Shown in pieces: positions 47,650 to 56,706 of a DNA stretch of 64,000 nt. The translations under genes and the position numbers were made by a program. The notes under the pieces were generated by a model, which had not been told where the DNA came from, did no database searches, and saw nothing but the letters and a program-made list of their open reading frames with translations. The number at the start of each line of letters is the position of its first letter. The stretch's first letter is position 1. The DNA is from Actinophytocola sp044466355 (GTDB lineage: Bacteria; Actinomycetota; Actinomycetes; Mycobacteriales; Pseudonocardiaceae): assembly GCF_044466355.1 (NCBI RefSeq), contig NZ_JBITMQ010000005.1:124001-188000 (forward strand). Reading direction: 5' to 3'.

Positions 47650-48839
47650 TCAACCTCGAGGTTCCCCGCAAGCTGACCACGCTGGTCGACCAGGCCCGCC
47701 AGGCGGCGATGGCCTTCCTCCGCCCCAACTCCAGGAAGTACGACCAGGCCGAACACACCTACCCCAAGGAACTCGACACGCTGGCGTCCCTTTTGGACGG
47801 TCTGAGCGCGTCGGGCGGCGGCGCGGGCGCTGGTGGCGTCCGGCGGTCCGGCGGCAAGGGCCCGTCCACCGCCAACATGTCACTGGTACTCGGCACGATG
47901 GAGATGTGCTGGGGCGACGCGGGCCTGCTCCTGTCCATGCCGAGACAGGGCCTCGGCAACGCGGCGATCGCGTCGGTGGCGTCGGAGGAGCAGCTCGAAC
48001 GGTACAAGGGCAAGTGGGCCGCGATGGCCATCACGGAACCTGACACCGGTTCGGACTCCGGCGCGATCAGGACGACCGCCGTCCGCGACGGCGACCACTA
48101 CGTGCTGAACGGCGAGAAGATCTTCGTGACGTCCGGCGAACGCGCGGACTGCGTGGTCGTGTGGGCGACGCTGGACCGGTCTCTCGGAAAAGCCGCGATC
48201 AAGTCGTTCGTGGTCGACCGGGACACCCCAGGCTTCGAACTCGTGCGCCTGGAACACAAACTCGGCATTCGAGCGTCGGACACGGCCCACTTCCGGCTGG
48301 ACAACTGCCGGGTGCCGGCGGAGAACCTGCTGGGCACCCCGGAGATCAAGCCGGACCAGGGCTTCGCGGGCGTCATGCAGACGTTCGACAACACGAGGCC
48401 CCTGGTGGCGGCGATGGCCGTCGGCATCGCGCGCGCTGCCCTGGAGGAAACCCGCCGCCTGCTCGCCGAGGCGGGCGTGGAGATCGACTACGACAAACCG
48501 GCGAACCTCCAACACGCCGCGGCGGCCACCTTCCTGGACATGGAAGCCGACTACGAGTCGATGTACCTGCTGACCCTGCAGGCCGCGTGGATGGCCGACA
48601 ACCGCAAACCGAACTCACTGCAGGCCTCGTACGCGAAGGCCAAGGCAGGCCGCTCGGCCACGGCGATCACGCTGCGCTGCGTGGAACTGTGCGGCTCCCT
48701 GGGCTACACGGAACACGAACTGCTGGAAAAGTGGTCCCGAGACGCGAAGATCATGGACATCTTCGAGGGCACACAACAGATCCAGCAACTCATCATCGCG
48801 CGTCGCCTGCTGGGGAAGACGAGCGCGCAACTCAAGTGA
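47646..48839 (+). CDS. fadE23: Acyl-CoA dehydrogenase, FadE23-like
   Basis: A 397-residue acyl-CoA dehydrogenase: VPRKLTTLVDQARQAAMAFL, MAITEPDTGSDSGAIRTTAV, NGEKIFVTSGERADCVVVWA, RPLVAAMAVGIARAALEETR and MDIFEGTQQIQQLIIARRLL at the C-terminus. It pairs with FadE24, likely as a heteromeric or successive enzyme in fatty acyl-CoA oxidation. GTG 47646 overlaps the fadE24 stop by four bases. A strong terminator follows at 48849. Confidence 0.86.
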   Translation: MINLEVPRKLTTLVDQARQAAMAFLRPNSRKYDQAEHTYPKELDTLASLLDGLSASGGGAGAGGVRRSGGKGPSTANMSLVLGTMEMCWGDAGLLLSMPRQGLGNAAIASVASEEQLERYKGKWAAMAITEPDTGSDSGAIRTTAVRDGDHYVLNGEKIFVTSGERADCVVVWATLDRSLGKAAIKSFVVDRDTPGFELVRLEHKLGIRASDTAHFRLDNCRVPAENLLGTPEIKPDQGFAGVMQTFDNTRPLVAAMAVGIARAALEETRRLLAEAGVEIDYDKPANLQHAAAATFLDMEADYESMYLLTLQAAWMADNRKPNSLQASYAKAKAGRSATAITLRCVELCGSLGYTEHELLEKWSRDAKIMDIFEGTQQIQQLIIARRLLGKTSAQLK

Positions 48840-48848
48840 CCTGCGAAA

Positions 48849-48896
48849 ACGGACCCGGCCGTCGCTGTCCATATCGGACATGGCTGCCGGGTCCGT
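48849..48896 (+). terminator. Terminator after the fadE24-fadE23 operon
   Basis: ACGGACCCGGC (48849-48859) and GCCGGGTCCGT (48886-48896) form a perfect 11-bp stem; the loop holds a nested TGTCC/GGACA hairpin. It begins 9 bases after the fadE23 stop codon. Confidence 0.8.
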
Positions 48897-48938
48897 CGCC
48901 TTTCCGGCGACAGGGACCAGCGTGCTTATGATCGCGGA

Positions 48939-49208
48939 GTGGACGTACTCGGGGCTGGACTGCGAACACTTGCCGCGGCGCAAACGAAGGAGCAGCTGGT
49001 GGCCGCTCTGTGGGACCTGCGTGACGCGGCCTACGACGAACCTGCTGCCTGGATTGCCTTCACGGCGGAAGGGTTCCTGCAGGGTCTGGCGGCCGAGTTG
49101 GAACAGGCGCACGCCGACGACAGCGGCCAGGTCTCGACCACCGTGATGGCCCGTGCTCTGGCGAAGGCGGTGGACCCTCGGCCGAGTGCCGCGTCGCCAC
49201 GCCAGTGA
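48939..49208 (+). CDS. Small hypothetical protein
   Basis: An 89-residue acidic helical protein (LRTLAAAQTKEQLVAALWDL, EPAAWIAFTAEGFLQGLAAE). I do not recognise it. The GTG at 48939 is probably leaderless: TATGAT at 48927-48932 is a good -10, six bases before it. It stands alone between a terminator and the convergent steroid operon, so its expression is independent. Confidence 0.6.
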   Translation: MDVLGAGLRTLAAAQTKEQLVAALWDLRDAAYDEPAAWIAFTAEGFLQGLAAELEQAHADDSGQVSTTVMARALAKAVDPRPSAASPRQ

Positions 49209-49283
49209 AGGTCATTGAGCAGTCCTGCGGCTGAGGCGACGTGAGAATCAGCGGCGAATCGGCGAATTCGACGGTGGGATCGG

Positions 49284-49709
49284 CTACGGACTGCCCTCGG
49301 GCATGCGGTACCTGACGGCTGTCAGGTGGGCCATGTAGTCGGACAGGCTGGTGCCTGACAGCGTGTCCACGAACTCCTCGTCGTACTTGGCCAGCAGAAT
49401 GGCCAGGTCGTACACGAGCATGCCCGAGTACCCGAACAGTTCCTGCAGCACCCGGACCACCGACAGCATGTTCGGTATGAGGGTGGCCCGGAAGTGGCGG
49501 CCTCTGGTGCGGAGGACGAGTTCGTAGTTGTAGGCCTCGAACGCCAGCTCGCCGTCGTTCTCTTCGGTGCACCTGCCGAGTGTCAGGCGCGTGCCCAGCA
49601 GGAGGGCATTCTCCAGCGGCAGGTGGCAGCCCAGTGGCGCCGCGATCTGTGCGGCCAGTTCCGGCAACGGCAGGGAGGACCGGAAGTAGTACTCGACGGT
49701 GATGCTCAC
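49284..49709 (-). CDS. Hypothetical protein, end of the kstD-ksh operon
   Basis: A 141-residue protein of unknown family (SITVEYYFRSSLPLPELAAQ, LLGTRLTLGRCTEENDGELA, VRVLQELFGYSGMLVYDLAI). It overlaps the hsd4B-like stop (GTGA) and so belongs to the KstR-controlled operon, but no steroid function is known to me. An exact dispersed palindrome (49311-49326) lies within its last codons and encodes HLTAVRY. It may be an immunity- or SitI3-like protein by length and fold feel, but I cannot support that. Confidence 0.6.
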   Translation of the reverse strand: MSITVEYYFRSSLPLPELAAQIAAPLGCHLPLENALLLGTRLTLGRCTEENDGELAFEAYNYELVLRTRGRHFRATLIPNMLSVVRVLQELFGYSGMLVYDLAILLAKYDEEFVDTLSGTSLSDYMAHLTAVRYRMPEGSP

Positions 49710-50566
49710 CGGACGGTGAGCATCGTCTCGTCCAGGACCACCTCGTCGTTGCGGTTGATCGACGTCGTGACGGCCTGGTAGCCCTTCTCCGTGCGCCAGA
49801 TACGCACCCGCAGCGTCTCGCCCGGGTAGACCACGCCCGAGAAGCGGGCCGCGAAGGAGCCGACGGCCGTGACGTCGCCGTCCAGCATCGAGTCCACGAT
49901 CGCCTTGCAGACCATCCCGTAGGTGCACAGGCCGTGCAGGATCGGGCGGTCGAAGCCCGCCTTCTCCGCGAACTCCGGGTCCGCGTGCAGCGGGTTCCGG
50001 TCGCCGCACAGGCGATAGAGCAGCGCCTGCTGGGGCAGGGTGGGGACCTCCATCACCACGTCCGGCCTGCCCTCCGGCGGTGGCAGGCGCAGCGCGGGGC
50101 CGCGGGAGCCGCCGAAGCCGCCCTCGCCGCGGGCGAAGATGCCGGTCGTCGTCGTCCACAGAGGAGTGCCTGCCGGGTCGACCACCTCGGACTCCTGGAC
50201 GATGACGGCCGCCTTCGTCTTGTCCCACACGTCGGCGATGCGGGAGCGGGCGGTCGCGCGGCCCGCCGTCGGCAGGCGGGTGTGCACGGTGATCGACTGG
50301 GTGCCGTGCAGGACCTTCGACAGGTCGATGTCGATGCCGGGGAAGGTCACGGCTGGCGGCTCGAACATCCGGAAGTTGGGGGCGACCACGCCGAACGTGG
50401 GCAGGACCTGGAGTCTGTCCTCCAGCACGTACTTCAGCTCGTACGGCTCTGTCGGGTGCCCGCCCGCGCCCACCGCCAGGTGGTACAGCAGCACATCGGT
50501 GCTGGTCCATGCGAACTCGGTCTTCCCCAGGTCCGCTCCGACGGCGACCTCCGGGTCGATGGGCAT
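49706..50566 (-). CDS. hsd4B: Steroid enoyl-CoA hydratase (double hot-dog, Hsd4B-like)
   Basis: A 286-residue double hot-dog MaoC-type hydratase, the same length as mycobacterial Rv3538. The hydratase-2 motif is LYRLCGDRNPLHADPEFAEK followed by FDRPILHGLCTYGMVCKAIV. It hydrates enoyl-CoA intermediates during steroid side-chain oxidation. ATG at 50566 is preferred because GAGG sits five bases ahead and the length then matches; a GTG at 50572 is in frame. Co-transcribed after kshB. Confidence 0.88.
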   Translation of the reverse strand: MPIDPEVAVGADLGKTEFAWTSTDVLLYHLAVGAGGHPTEPYELKYVLEDRLQVLPTFGVVAPNFRMFEPPAVTFPGIDIDLSKVLHGTQSITVHTRLPTAGRATARSRIADVWDKTKAAVIVQESEVVDPAGTPLWTTTTGIFARGEGGFGGSRGPALRLPPPEGRPDVVMEVPTLPQQALLYRLCGDRNPLHADPEFAEKAGFDRPILHGLCTYGMVCKAIVDSMLDGDVTAVGSFAARFSGVVYPGETLRVRIWRTEKGYQAVTTSINRNDEVVLDETMLTVR

Positions 50567-50573
50567 CGGCACC

Positions 50574-51581
50574 TCATTCGTAGCTGATCTCGACCTCGTC
50601 CGTCACCGGCAGGGACTGGCACGCCAACCGGATGCCGTCCGCGAGGTCCTCCTCCTCAAGGACGTCATTGTTCAGCATTTTGACCTCGCCCGACACCAAC
50701 CGACACGAACACGCGCTGCACGCACCCTCCCGGCACGAGTACGGCGCGTCCAGCCCGCGCGCCAACAGCAGGTCCAGCAGCTTCGTCTCGGCCGGCCAGT
50801 CGAACCGGTGTTCGGTGCCGTCCAGCGTGACCTTCACCGACGCGGTGCGGGACGACGCCGCCACCGGCACCGCCTTCTCGAACGGGTTCGCGCCCAGCGA
50901 CTTGAACCGCTCGACGTGCACGCGCCCACGCGGTACGTCCAGAGTGGACAGTGCGGACCTGACGGCCGTCATGTACGGGGCCGGGCCGCAGACGAACGCC
51001 TCGTACGCGGCGTGCGGCCGGGCCAGCTCGGCCAGCGCCGCCGCGGTCGGCAGGCCCTGCACCGACTCCAGCCAGTGGTGGACCACCAGGCGAGCCGGGT
51101 GCCTGCCCGCCAGCTCCGTCAGCTCCCGCGCGAAGATCACCGACCGTTCGTCGCGGTTGGCGTACACGAGCACGACCCGCCCGCCCCCCGACGCCAGTGC
51201 GGACTTCACGATGGACATCACCGGCGTGATGCCGCTGCCCGCCGCGAACAGCAGCAGGTTCTCGTCCAGCGACGACGGGGTGAAGATCCCCGCGGGTGGC
51301 AGCGACTCCAGCTCGTCGCCCGCCGTGACCGAGTCGCAGATCCAGTTCGAGCCGTAGCCGTCGACCGTCCGCTTGACCGTGACCTGCGGGAACGTGTCCG
51401 TGTGCGGGGACGAGGACAGCGAGTAGCACCTGGCCACCGAGCCGCAGCGGTCGCTCGGGATGCGCAGCGTGAGGAACTGGCCCGGCCGGTAGTCGAACCC
51501 GGGGGAGTCGAACACGACCGAACAGGCGTCAGGTGTCTCCCGCACGACCTCGCGGACCCGCAGCCGGAACGACTCAGTCAT
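50574..51581 (-). CDS. kshB: 3-ketosteroid 9-alpha-monooxygenase reductase KshB
   Basis: A 335-residue reductase. FAD domain ends RCYSLSSSPHTDTFPQVTVK; NAD domain has LLLFAAGSGITPVMSIVKSA and AYEAFVCGPAPYM; the C-terminal plant-type ferredoxin carries the [2Fe-2S] cysteines in YSCREGACSACSCRLVSGEV and RLACQSLP. It passes electrons from NADH to the Rieske centre of KshA. ATG 51581 overlaps the end of the small Cys-rich gene. A near-palindrome (50958-50973) is within the coding sequence. Confidence 0.92.
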   Translation of the reverse strand: MTESFRLRVREVVRETPDACSVVFDSPGFDYRPGQFLTLRIPSDRCGSVARCYSLSSSPHTDTFPQVTVKRTVDGYGSNWICDSVTAGDELESLPPAGIFTPSSLDENLLLFAAGSGITPVMSIVKSALASGGGRVVLVYANRDERSVIFARELTELAGRHPARLVVHHWLESVQGLPTAAALAELARPHAAYEAFVCGPAPYMTAVRSALSTLDVPRGRVHVERFKSLGANPFEKAVPVAASSRTASVKVTLDGTEHRFDWPAETKLLDLLLARGLDAPYSCREGACSACSCRLVSGEVKMLNNDVLEEEDLADGIRLACQSLPVTDEVEISYE

Positions 51582-51894
51582 CCGGCACCGCCACCGCACC
51601 CTCCGCGACGGCTTGCTCGATCGCCTCCCGCAGCCGGGGGCACGTGTCGATCCGCGCGGACAGCTCGCCGGCGGACACCCGTGCGGCGAACTCCGGGCAC
51701 GTCCGCGCGGGCGGGGTCTGCCACTGGATGCTCGTCTGCGTGCGACTCGCCTTGCGCACCAGCACCTCCGTCGTGCAGGCAGCGCACCTGACAGGTGTCA
51801 GGCCCGCGGTCAGGAACTCGCGCTCGTCGGCCAGAGTGCCGATCGGGTCGGTGTGCGGTGGTGCCTTCGCCCACGCCGAGGCGCTGGTCGTCAT
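51574..51894 (-). CDS. Small four-cysteine protein between kshA and kshB (Rv3527-like)
   Basis: A 106-residue protein. From DPIGTLADEREFLTAGLTPV onwards it has RCAACTTEVLVRKASRTQTS, then RTCPEFAARV and DTCPRLREAIEQAVAEG: a CxxC followed by two single Cys, a possible metal (zinc or iron-sulfur) site. I recall a similar small protein next to kshA in mycobacteria (Rv3527). It overlaps both kshA (ATGA) and kshB, so it is made in step with them; an accessory electron-transfer or assembly role is an inference. An exact palindrome (51787-51802) encodes LTPVR here. Confidence 0.7.
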   Translation of the reverse strand: MTTSASAWAKAPPHTDPIGTLADEREFLTAGLTPVRCAACTTEVLVRKASRTQTSIQWQTPPARTCPEFAARVSAGELSARIDTCPRLREAIEQAVAEGAVAVPDD

Positions 51895-53027
51895 CCCGCC
51901 GCCTCCTGACGTGCCAGGTTCTCCGCGACCTCCCGCTCCCACACCTCGTTGGCGCGGGTCGTGTCCACCTCGAACTCGAACCGCTGCGTCATCTCGTCGG
52001 TCACGTCCGCGGCGTCGACGTAGAACTGCTCATACCACCGCCGCAGCTGGTAGACCGGGCCGTCCTCCTCGCACAGCAGCGGGTTGTCGATGCGGGTCTT
52101 GTTGCGCCAGATCTCCACGTCCTGCAGGAACCCGACGCCGAAGCTCTTCGCGAGCTTCGCGGCCACCTTGTCCGCCTTCTCCGCCGGCAGCCCCGGCAGT
52201 TTCTTCACGCTCACGCCCCACTGCAGCACGAACGAGTCCGCGCTGACCGGGTAGTGGCAGTTGATCAGGACGGTCTCGATGGTCGTGCCGTGGTAGTCCT
52301 GCCACAGGTCGTTGATCATGTAGGACGGCCCGTAGTACGACGCCTCCGACTTGAGGGTCACGTCGTCGGCCGAGTACGACCCGGCCGACACGTCCGGGCG
52401 GCCGCGCGAGTTGAGGTACTGGGTGGCGACGTGGCCCTCGAACACGTTCTTGAAGTACGTCGGGAACGCGAAGTGGATGTAGAAGAAGTGGGCCATGTCG
52501 ACCATGTTGTCGATGATCTCGCGGCAGTTGGAGCCGTCGATTCGCACGGTGTCCCAGGTCCACTCGCTCCACTCGGGCCCGGACGCGCCGCGTGCCTCGG
52601 GGATCACGACGTCGTCGGGCGGCGGGTTGCCCTCGGGGTCGTGCCACACGAACAGCTGCTTGTTGCGTTCGAGCGTCAGCCACGACCGCGTCCGCGCCCG
52701 CAGCGGAATCCGCTTGGCGTAGGGGATCTGGACGCACTTGCCGCTACCTGACCAGCGCCAGTCGTGGAACGGGCACGCGATCGCGTCACCCTTGACCGTC
52801 CCCTGTGACAGGTCGCCGCCCATGTGCCTGCAGTACGCGTCGAGCACGTTCAGCGTGCCGTCGTCGGTCGCGAAGACGACGAGCTTGGTGCCGAACGCCT
52901 CGATCGCGTGCGGTTTGCCGTCACGGAACGGTTCCGCGAGCCCGAGGCAGTGCCAGCCCCGGGCGAACCGCTCCCTCGGCGCGCCGACATCGATCGTGCG
53001 GAAACCCTGTGTCGGTCCGGATGTCAT
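51891..53027 (-). CDS. kshA: 3-ketosteroid 9-alpha-monooxygenase oxygenase KshA
   Basis: A 378-residue Rieske oxygenase. The Rieske [2Fe-2S] ligands are Cys66/His68 (DAYCRHMGGDLS) and Cys85/His88 (ACPFHDWRW). The mononuclear iron site is in IIDNMVDMAHFFYIHFAFP (Asn174, Asp177, His180, His185). It hydroxylates C9 of androstadienedione-type steroids, which together with KstD opens ring B. The ATG at 53027 overlaps the kstD stop by four bases. Confidence 0.94.
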   Translation of the reverse strand: MTSGPTQGFRTIDVGAPRERFARGWHCLGLAEPFRDGKPHAIEAFGTKLVVFATDDGTLNVLDAYCRHMGGDLSQGTVKGDAIACPFHDWRWSGSGKCVQIPYAKRIPLRARTRSWLTLERNKQLFVWHDPEGNPPPDDVVIPEARGASGPEWSEWTWDTVRIDGSNCREIIDNMVDMAHFFYIHFAFPTYFKNVFEGHVATQYLNSRGRPDVSAGSYSADDVTLKSEASYYGPSYMINDLWQDYHGTTIETVLINCHYPVSADSFVLQWGVSVKKLPGLPAEKADKVAAKLAKSFGVGFLQDVEIWRNKTRIDNPLLCEEDGPVYQLRRWYEQFYVDAADVTDEMTQRFEFEVDTTRANEVWEREVAENLARQEAAG

Positions 53028-54646
53028 CGCTTCGCTCCCATGTCGAGTGCCGCCAGGTACCCGAACACCATCGCCGGGCCGAGCGTCGCGCCCGGTCCCG
53101 CGTACGTACGTCCCATCACCGGCGCGCTCGCGTTGCCCGCCGCGTACAGTCCCTCGATCACCGTGCCGTCCTCGCGCAGCACCCGGGCGGCGGTGTCGGT
53201 GCGCAGCCCGCCCTTCGTGCCGAGGTCGCCGGGCACGACCTGGATCGCGTAGAACGGTGCCCTGGTCAGCGGCGCGAGGTTCGGGTTCGGCCGGTTGCGC
53301 GGGTCTCCGTAGTACCGGTCGTACGCGCTGTCGCCGCGATGGAAGTCGGAGTCCACACCGGACTCGGCGAACCCGTTGAACCGGGAGACGGTGTCCCGCA
53401 ACGCATCCGGCGGGATGTCGATCTCCTTCGCCAGTTCATCCACTGTGGACGCGCGGCGGACGGTGCCCGCCTTGTACCAGCGGCCGGGAAAGGGCTGGCG
53501 CGGCCCGAGGCCCGCGAAGATGTACCGGTTGCGGTAGGTCTGGTCGGCGATCAGCCATGCGGGGACGCTGCCGGTCTCGTACATCGCGTGCACCGCGTCC
53601 ACGTAGGGCGCGGCCTCGTTGACGAACCGCTCACCGCGCTGGTTCACGAGGATGCAGCCCGGCAGGCTGCGTTCAGCGAGGCAGAAGTACGGCCCGCGCG
53701 GCAGCATGATCGACGGACCCCACCACGCGTCGTCCAGCAACGCGACCGCGGCGCCGAGCCGCATGCCGGCCTCGATGCCGTCGCCGGTGTTCTCCTCGGC
53801 GCCTACCGTCCATTCGGTACCGATGGGGGCCTGCTGGTACTCCTTGCGCATCCGCTCGTTGCGTTCGAACCCGCCGGACGCGAGCAGCACGCCCCTGGTC
53901 GCGTGGATCGGTCCCGACTCGGTCTCCACGCCGACGACGCGGTCGCCCTCGGCGAGCAGCCCGGTCAGCGGCGTCGACAGGCGGACCGGCACGTCGAGCC
54001 TGGTGAGCCCGGCGCGAAGCCCGGCCGACAGCGCCTGTCCCATCGTGAGCAGACGCCTGCGCATCACCAGGGAGAGCGCTCTGCGGCCCGCGACCCGCGC
54101 GGTGCGGAGCATGCCGCGCGGGTGCCGGGCGACGAGGTTCATCCACCGGTAGTCGGCCTGCGTGACCGCGATCCCGGTGGGCGCCTTGAGGTACGGCGGC
54201 GTGAGCCGGTCGAGCTCGTCGCCGAGGACGGCCGCGTTGAGCGGGCGCGGTTCCAGTGACCGTCCCATCGGCAGCCCGCCGGGTGCCTCCGGGTAGTAGT
54301 CGGAGTAGCCGTTCACCCAGCGCATGCGCAGTGGGGTGTTGGCGAGGACGAACCGCAGCACCTCCGGGCCGTGCTCCAGGAACGCCGTGCGCATGGCGTC
54401 GTCGACCACGTCGCCGGTGATGTGGGTGAGGTAGGCGCGTGCCTGCTCGGGCGTGTCGGGCACGCCGTCGGCGAGCAGCACGTCGTTGTTGGGGAGCCAG
54501 ACCCCGCCGCCGGAGCGTGCCGTCGAGCCGCCGAAGGTCGGCGCCTTCTCGATGAGCACGGTGCGCAGGCCGCGGTGTGCCGCGGTCAGCGCGGCGGTCA
54601 TGCCGGCCGCTCCGCTGCCGACAACGACCACGTCGTACGTGTTCAT
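53024..54646 (-). CDS. kstD: 3-ketosteroid delta1-dehydrogenase
   Basis: A 540-residue flavoprotein. FAD motif YDVVVVGSGAAGMTAALTAA, then TFGGSTARSGGGVWLPNND; the C-terminal NASAPVMGRTYAGPGATLGP and MVFGYLAALD are the KstD signature, with catalytic Tyr residues expected near the substrate pocket. It introduces the C1-C2 double bond in ring A. ATG 54646 is preferred since TAGTAT, the -10, sits seven bases before it, implying a leaderless mRNA; ATG 54655 would lie in the promoter. First gene of the leftward kstD-kshA-kshB-hsd4B operon. Confidence 0.92.
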   Translation of the reverse strand: MNTYDVVVVGSGAAGMTAALTAAHRGLRTVLIEKAPTFGGSTARSGGGVWLPNNDVLLADGVPDTPEQARAYLTHITGDVVDDAMRTAFLEHGPEVLRFVLANTPLRMRWVNGYSDYYPEAPGGLPMGRSLEPRPLNAAVLGDELDRLTPPYLKAPTGIAVTQADYRWMNLVARHPRGMLRTARVAGRRALSLVMRRRLLTMGQALSAGLRAGLTRLDVPVRLSTPLTGLLAEGDRVVGVETESGPIHATRGVLLASGGFERNERMRKEYQQAPIGTEWTVGAEENTGDGIEAGMRLGAAVALLDDAWWGPSIMLPRGPYFCLAERSLPGCILVNQRGERFVNEAAPYVDAVHAMYETGSVPAWLIADQTYRNRYIFAGLGPRQPFPGRWYKAGTVRRASTVDELAKEIDIPPDALRDTVSRFNGFAESGVDSDFHRGDSAYDRYYGDPRNRPNPNLAPLTRAPFYAIQVVPGDLGTKGGLRTDTAARVLREDGTVIEGLYAAGNASAPVMGRTYAGPGATLGPAMVFGYLAALDMGAKR

Positions 54647-54657
54647 GAGACTCATAC

Positions 54658-54671
54658 TAGAACAGGTTATA
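54658..54671. promoter_or_regulatory. KstR operator between divergent KstD genes
   Basis: TAGAACAGGTTATA matches the KstR box with one asymmetry. It overlaps the -10 boxes of both genes: TAGTAT on the minus strand (54659-54654) and TATAGT on the plus strand (54668-54673). One bound repressor would block both promoters. Confidence 0.85.
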
Positions 54672-54680
54672 GTTTTTGCC

Positions 54681-56222
54681 ATGCCCTTGGAGTGGGACGA
54701 GCACGCGGACGTGATCGTGGTGGGTTTCGGCGGGGCGGGTGCGTGTGCCGCCCTGGAGGCCGCGCGGGCGGGCGCGTCCGTGCTGGCCGTCGACCGGTTC
54801 AGGGGCGGCGGCGCGACGGCGATGTCCGGCGGCATCGTCTACGCGGGCGGCGGCACGTCGGTCCAGAAGGCGGCGGGCGTGGCCGACACGGTCGACGACA
54901 TGGTCGGCTACCTGCGACAGGAGGTCGGCGACGCGGTCTCCGAGGAGACGTTGCGCCGGTTCTGCGCGGACAGCGCGGACATGATCGAGTGGCTCGCCGA
55001 CGCGGGGGTGCCGTTCGACTCGTCGCTGTGCCCGTACAAGACGTCGTACCCGTCGAACGACTACTACCTGTACTACTCGGGCAGCGAGAACGCGTGGCCG
55101 TACCGGTCCGTCGCGCCACCCGCGCCGCGTGGCCACCGGACGCACGGGCGGGGGACGTCGGGCAGCGTGTTCTTCTCAGCACTCGCCTCGGCGGCGCGGG
55201 CGGCGGGCGTGCGGGTCATGTCGCAGACCACGGTGACCTCGCTGGTGGTCGAGGACGGGCGCGTGGTCGGCGTCGAGTGCCGCACGCTGCGGTCGCGGTG
55301 GCACACGGTGCTGCACCGGTACGCCACCAAGCCCGGCCTGTACCTCCCCGGGTTCGCGCGGAAACTGCACCGGCGGATCGAGGCCGTGGAGGCCCGTCGT
55401 GGTCGGGTGGTGCGCATCCGGGCGCGACGCGGGGTCGTGCTGTCGGCGGGTGGGTTCGTGAACAACCGCGAGATGCTGCGATCGCATGCCCCCGAGTTCC
55501 GGGGCGGCTTGCCGCTGGGTACTCAGGGCGACGACGGCAGCGGCATCCGCCTGGGCGAGTCAGTCGGTGGCGTCACCGATCGGATGTCGACGGTGTCGGC
55601 GTGGCGTTTCCTCACGCCGCCGTCGGCGTTGCAGCGCGGTGTGCTGGTGGACGCGTCGGGGGAACGGTTCATCGACGAGTCGTCGTACGGCGCGGCGATC
55701 GGGTCGAAGCTGGTGAAGGAACGCGGCGGCAAGGCGTGGCTGCTCGTGGACGAGACGATCCTGCGGGACGCGCGGCGGCAGATCCGCCGGGAAACCCTGT
55801 GGTTCCAACGAGTTAGTGCGCACTACCTCCTGCGAGGCGCACTGGTTCGTGGCCCATCGGTGGAGAAGGTGGCGCGCAGGTCGGGCGTCGACCCTGCCGG
55901 ACTGGCGGCGACGGTGGCCGCGTACGGGCGAGGGGAGGACGCGTTCGGAAAGGCGGCTGAACTGGTGGCGCCGTTGAGGGAGCCGTTCGCGTTGATCGAC
56001 GTGTCGTACGGGCCGCGGCTGGGTTATCCGTGTCCGATGCTCACCCTCGGTGGGCTCGTGGTGGACGAGGAGACCGGTCAGGTGACCGGTGTGCCGGGAC
56101 TGTACGCGGCGGGCCGGACGGCGGTCGGGATCTGCTCGAACTCCTACGTGAGCGGGCTGTCGCTGGCGGACTGTGTGTTCTCAGGCCGCAGAGCGGGCCG
56201 TCACGCGGCGCAGCGGATCTAG
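54681..56222 (+). CDS. Second KstD-like FAD-dependent dehydrogenase
   Basis: A 513-residue FAD-binding protein of the succinate-dehydrogenase/KstD fold: DVIVVGFGGAGACAALEAAR, GGGATAMSGGIVYAGGG, DGSGIRLGESVGGVTDRM and GLYAAGRTAVGICSNSYVSG then LSLADCVFSGRRAGRHAA. The SYVSGLSLADC ending differs from true KstD (YAGPGATLGP), so it may use another steroid position (for example a delta4-5-alpha type or other ring) or have lost activity. It is divergent from kstD and shares the KstR operator; ATG 54681 is leaderless. Confidence 0.8.
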   Translation: MPLEWDEHADVIVVGFGGAGACAALEAARAGASVLAVDRFRGGGATAMSGGIVYAGGGTSVQKAAGVADTVDDMVGYLRQEVGDAVSEETLRRFCADSADMIEWLADAGVPFDSSLCPYKTSYPSNDYYLYYSGSENAWPYRSVAPPAPRGHRTHGRGTSGSVFFSALASAARAAGVRVMSQTTVTSLVVEDGRVVGVECRTLRSRWHTVLHRYATKPGLYLPGFARKLHRRIEAVEARRGRVVRIRARRGVVLSAGGFVNNREMLRSHAPEFRGGLPLGTQGDDGSGIRLGESVGGVTDRMSTVSAWRFLTPPSALQRGVLVDASGERFIDESSYGAAIGSKLVKERGGKAWLLVDETILRDARRQIRRETLWFQRVSAHYLLRGALVRGPSVEKVARRSGVDPAGLAATVAAYGRGEDAFGKAAELVAPLREPFALIDVSYGPRLGYPCPMLTLGGLVVDEETGQVTGVPGLYAAGRTAVGICSNSYVSGLSLADCVFSGRRAGRHAAQRI

Positions 56223-56557
56223 TCGGGCAACCCCTCCCTGCCGATGGCGATGTTGAGCAGGGCCGTGATCTGGGCCATGCCGAGAGCGACCTTCGTGAAG
56301 CCATCTCGCATCTCGCTGCGGACGGCCGCCAACCCGTCGTGCATCTCGCTGCGGACGGCGGCGAACTCACGGTCCATCCTCTCGCCCATACGGTCCATCC
56401 TGTCGCCCATTTCGAGCTGTGTCTCGCGCAGGGCTTCGAGGGACTTGATGTGTGCGCGCAGTTCCGTTCGGATGCCGAGGGCATCGGACAGGCCGTGGCG
56501 GACTTCGTCCATCTCGCCCTCCAGCTTCGCGACGCGGTCTTCGAGCTTGGTCAACAT
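56219..56557 (-). CDS. Small coiled-coil protein
   Basis: A 112-residue protein that is mostly coiled coil (TKLEDRVAKLEGEMDEVRHG, RMDRMGERMDREFAAV) with an internal repeat AVRSEMHDGLAAVRSEMRDG and a hydrophobic end (ALGMAQITALLNIAIGREG). Function unknown; such proteins often form membrane-associated oligomers. ATG at 56557, GGAAGGA upstream. It lies between the two steroid operons, and its stop overlaps the end of the second KstD-like gene. Confidence 0.65.
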   Translation of the reverse strand: MLTKLEDRVAKLEGEMDEVRHGLSDALGIRTELRAHIKSLEALRETQLEMGDRMDRMGERMDREFAAVRSEMHDGLAAVRSEMRDGFTKVALGMAQITALLNIAIGREGLPD

Positions 56558-56681
56558 CGGTTCCTTCCTGTGAAGAGTAGGTGGTGCCGGGCCACCTTGC
56601 ACCAGCCAAGGCCGAATACCCAAACGGGTGTCCACAGGGTTGTCACGATCTTCCACGGAGGGTGTCAGGATCGACAGAAAC

Positions 56682-56695
56682 GAGAACGTGTTCTA
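56682..56695. promoter_or_regulatory. KstR operator of the hsa operon
   Basis: GAGAACGTGTTCTA has the AACnnGTT-type core with one deviating outer base. It overlaps the -10 TAGTCT (56694-56699); the GTG of hsaA follows 7 bases later, so the mRNA is leaderless and directly blocked by KstR. Confidence 0.85.
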
Positions 56696-56706
56696 GTCTT
56701 GGTCGG

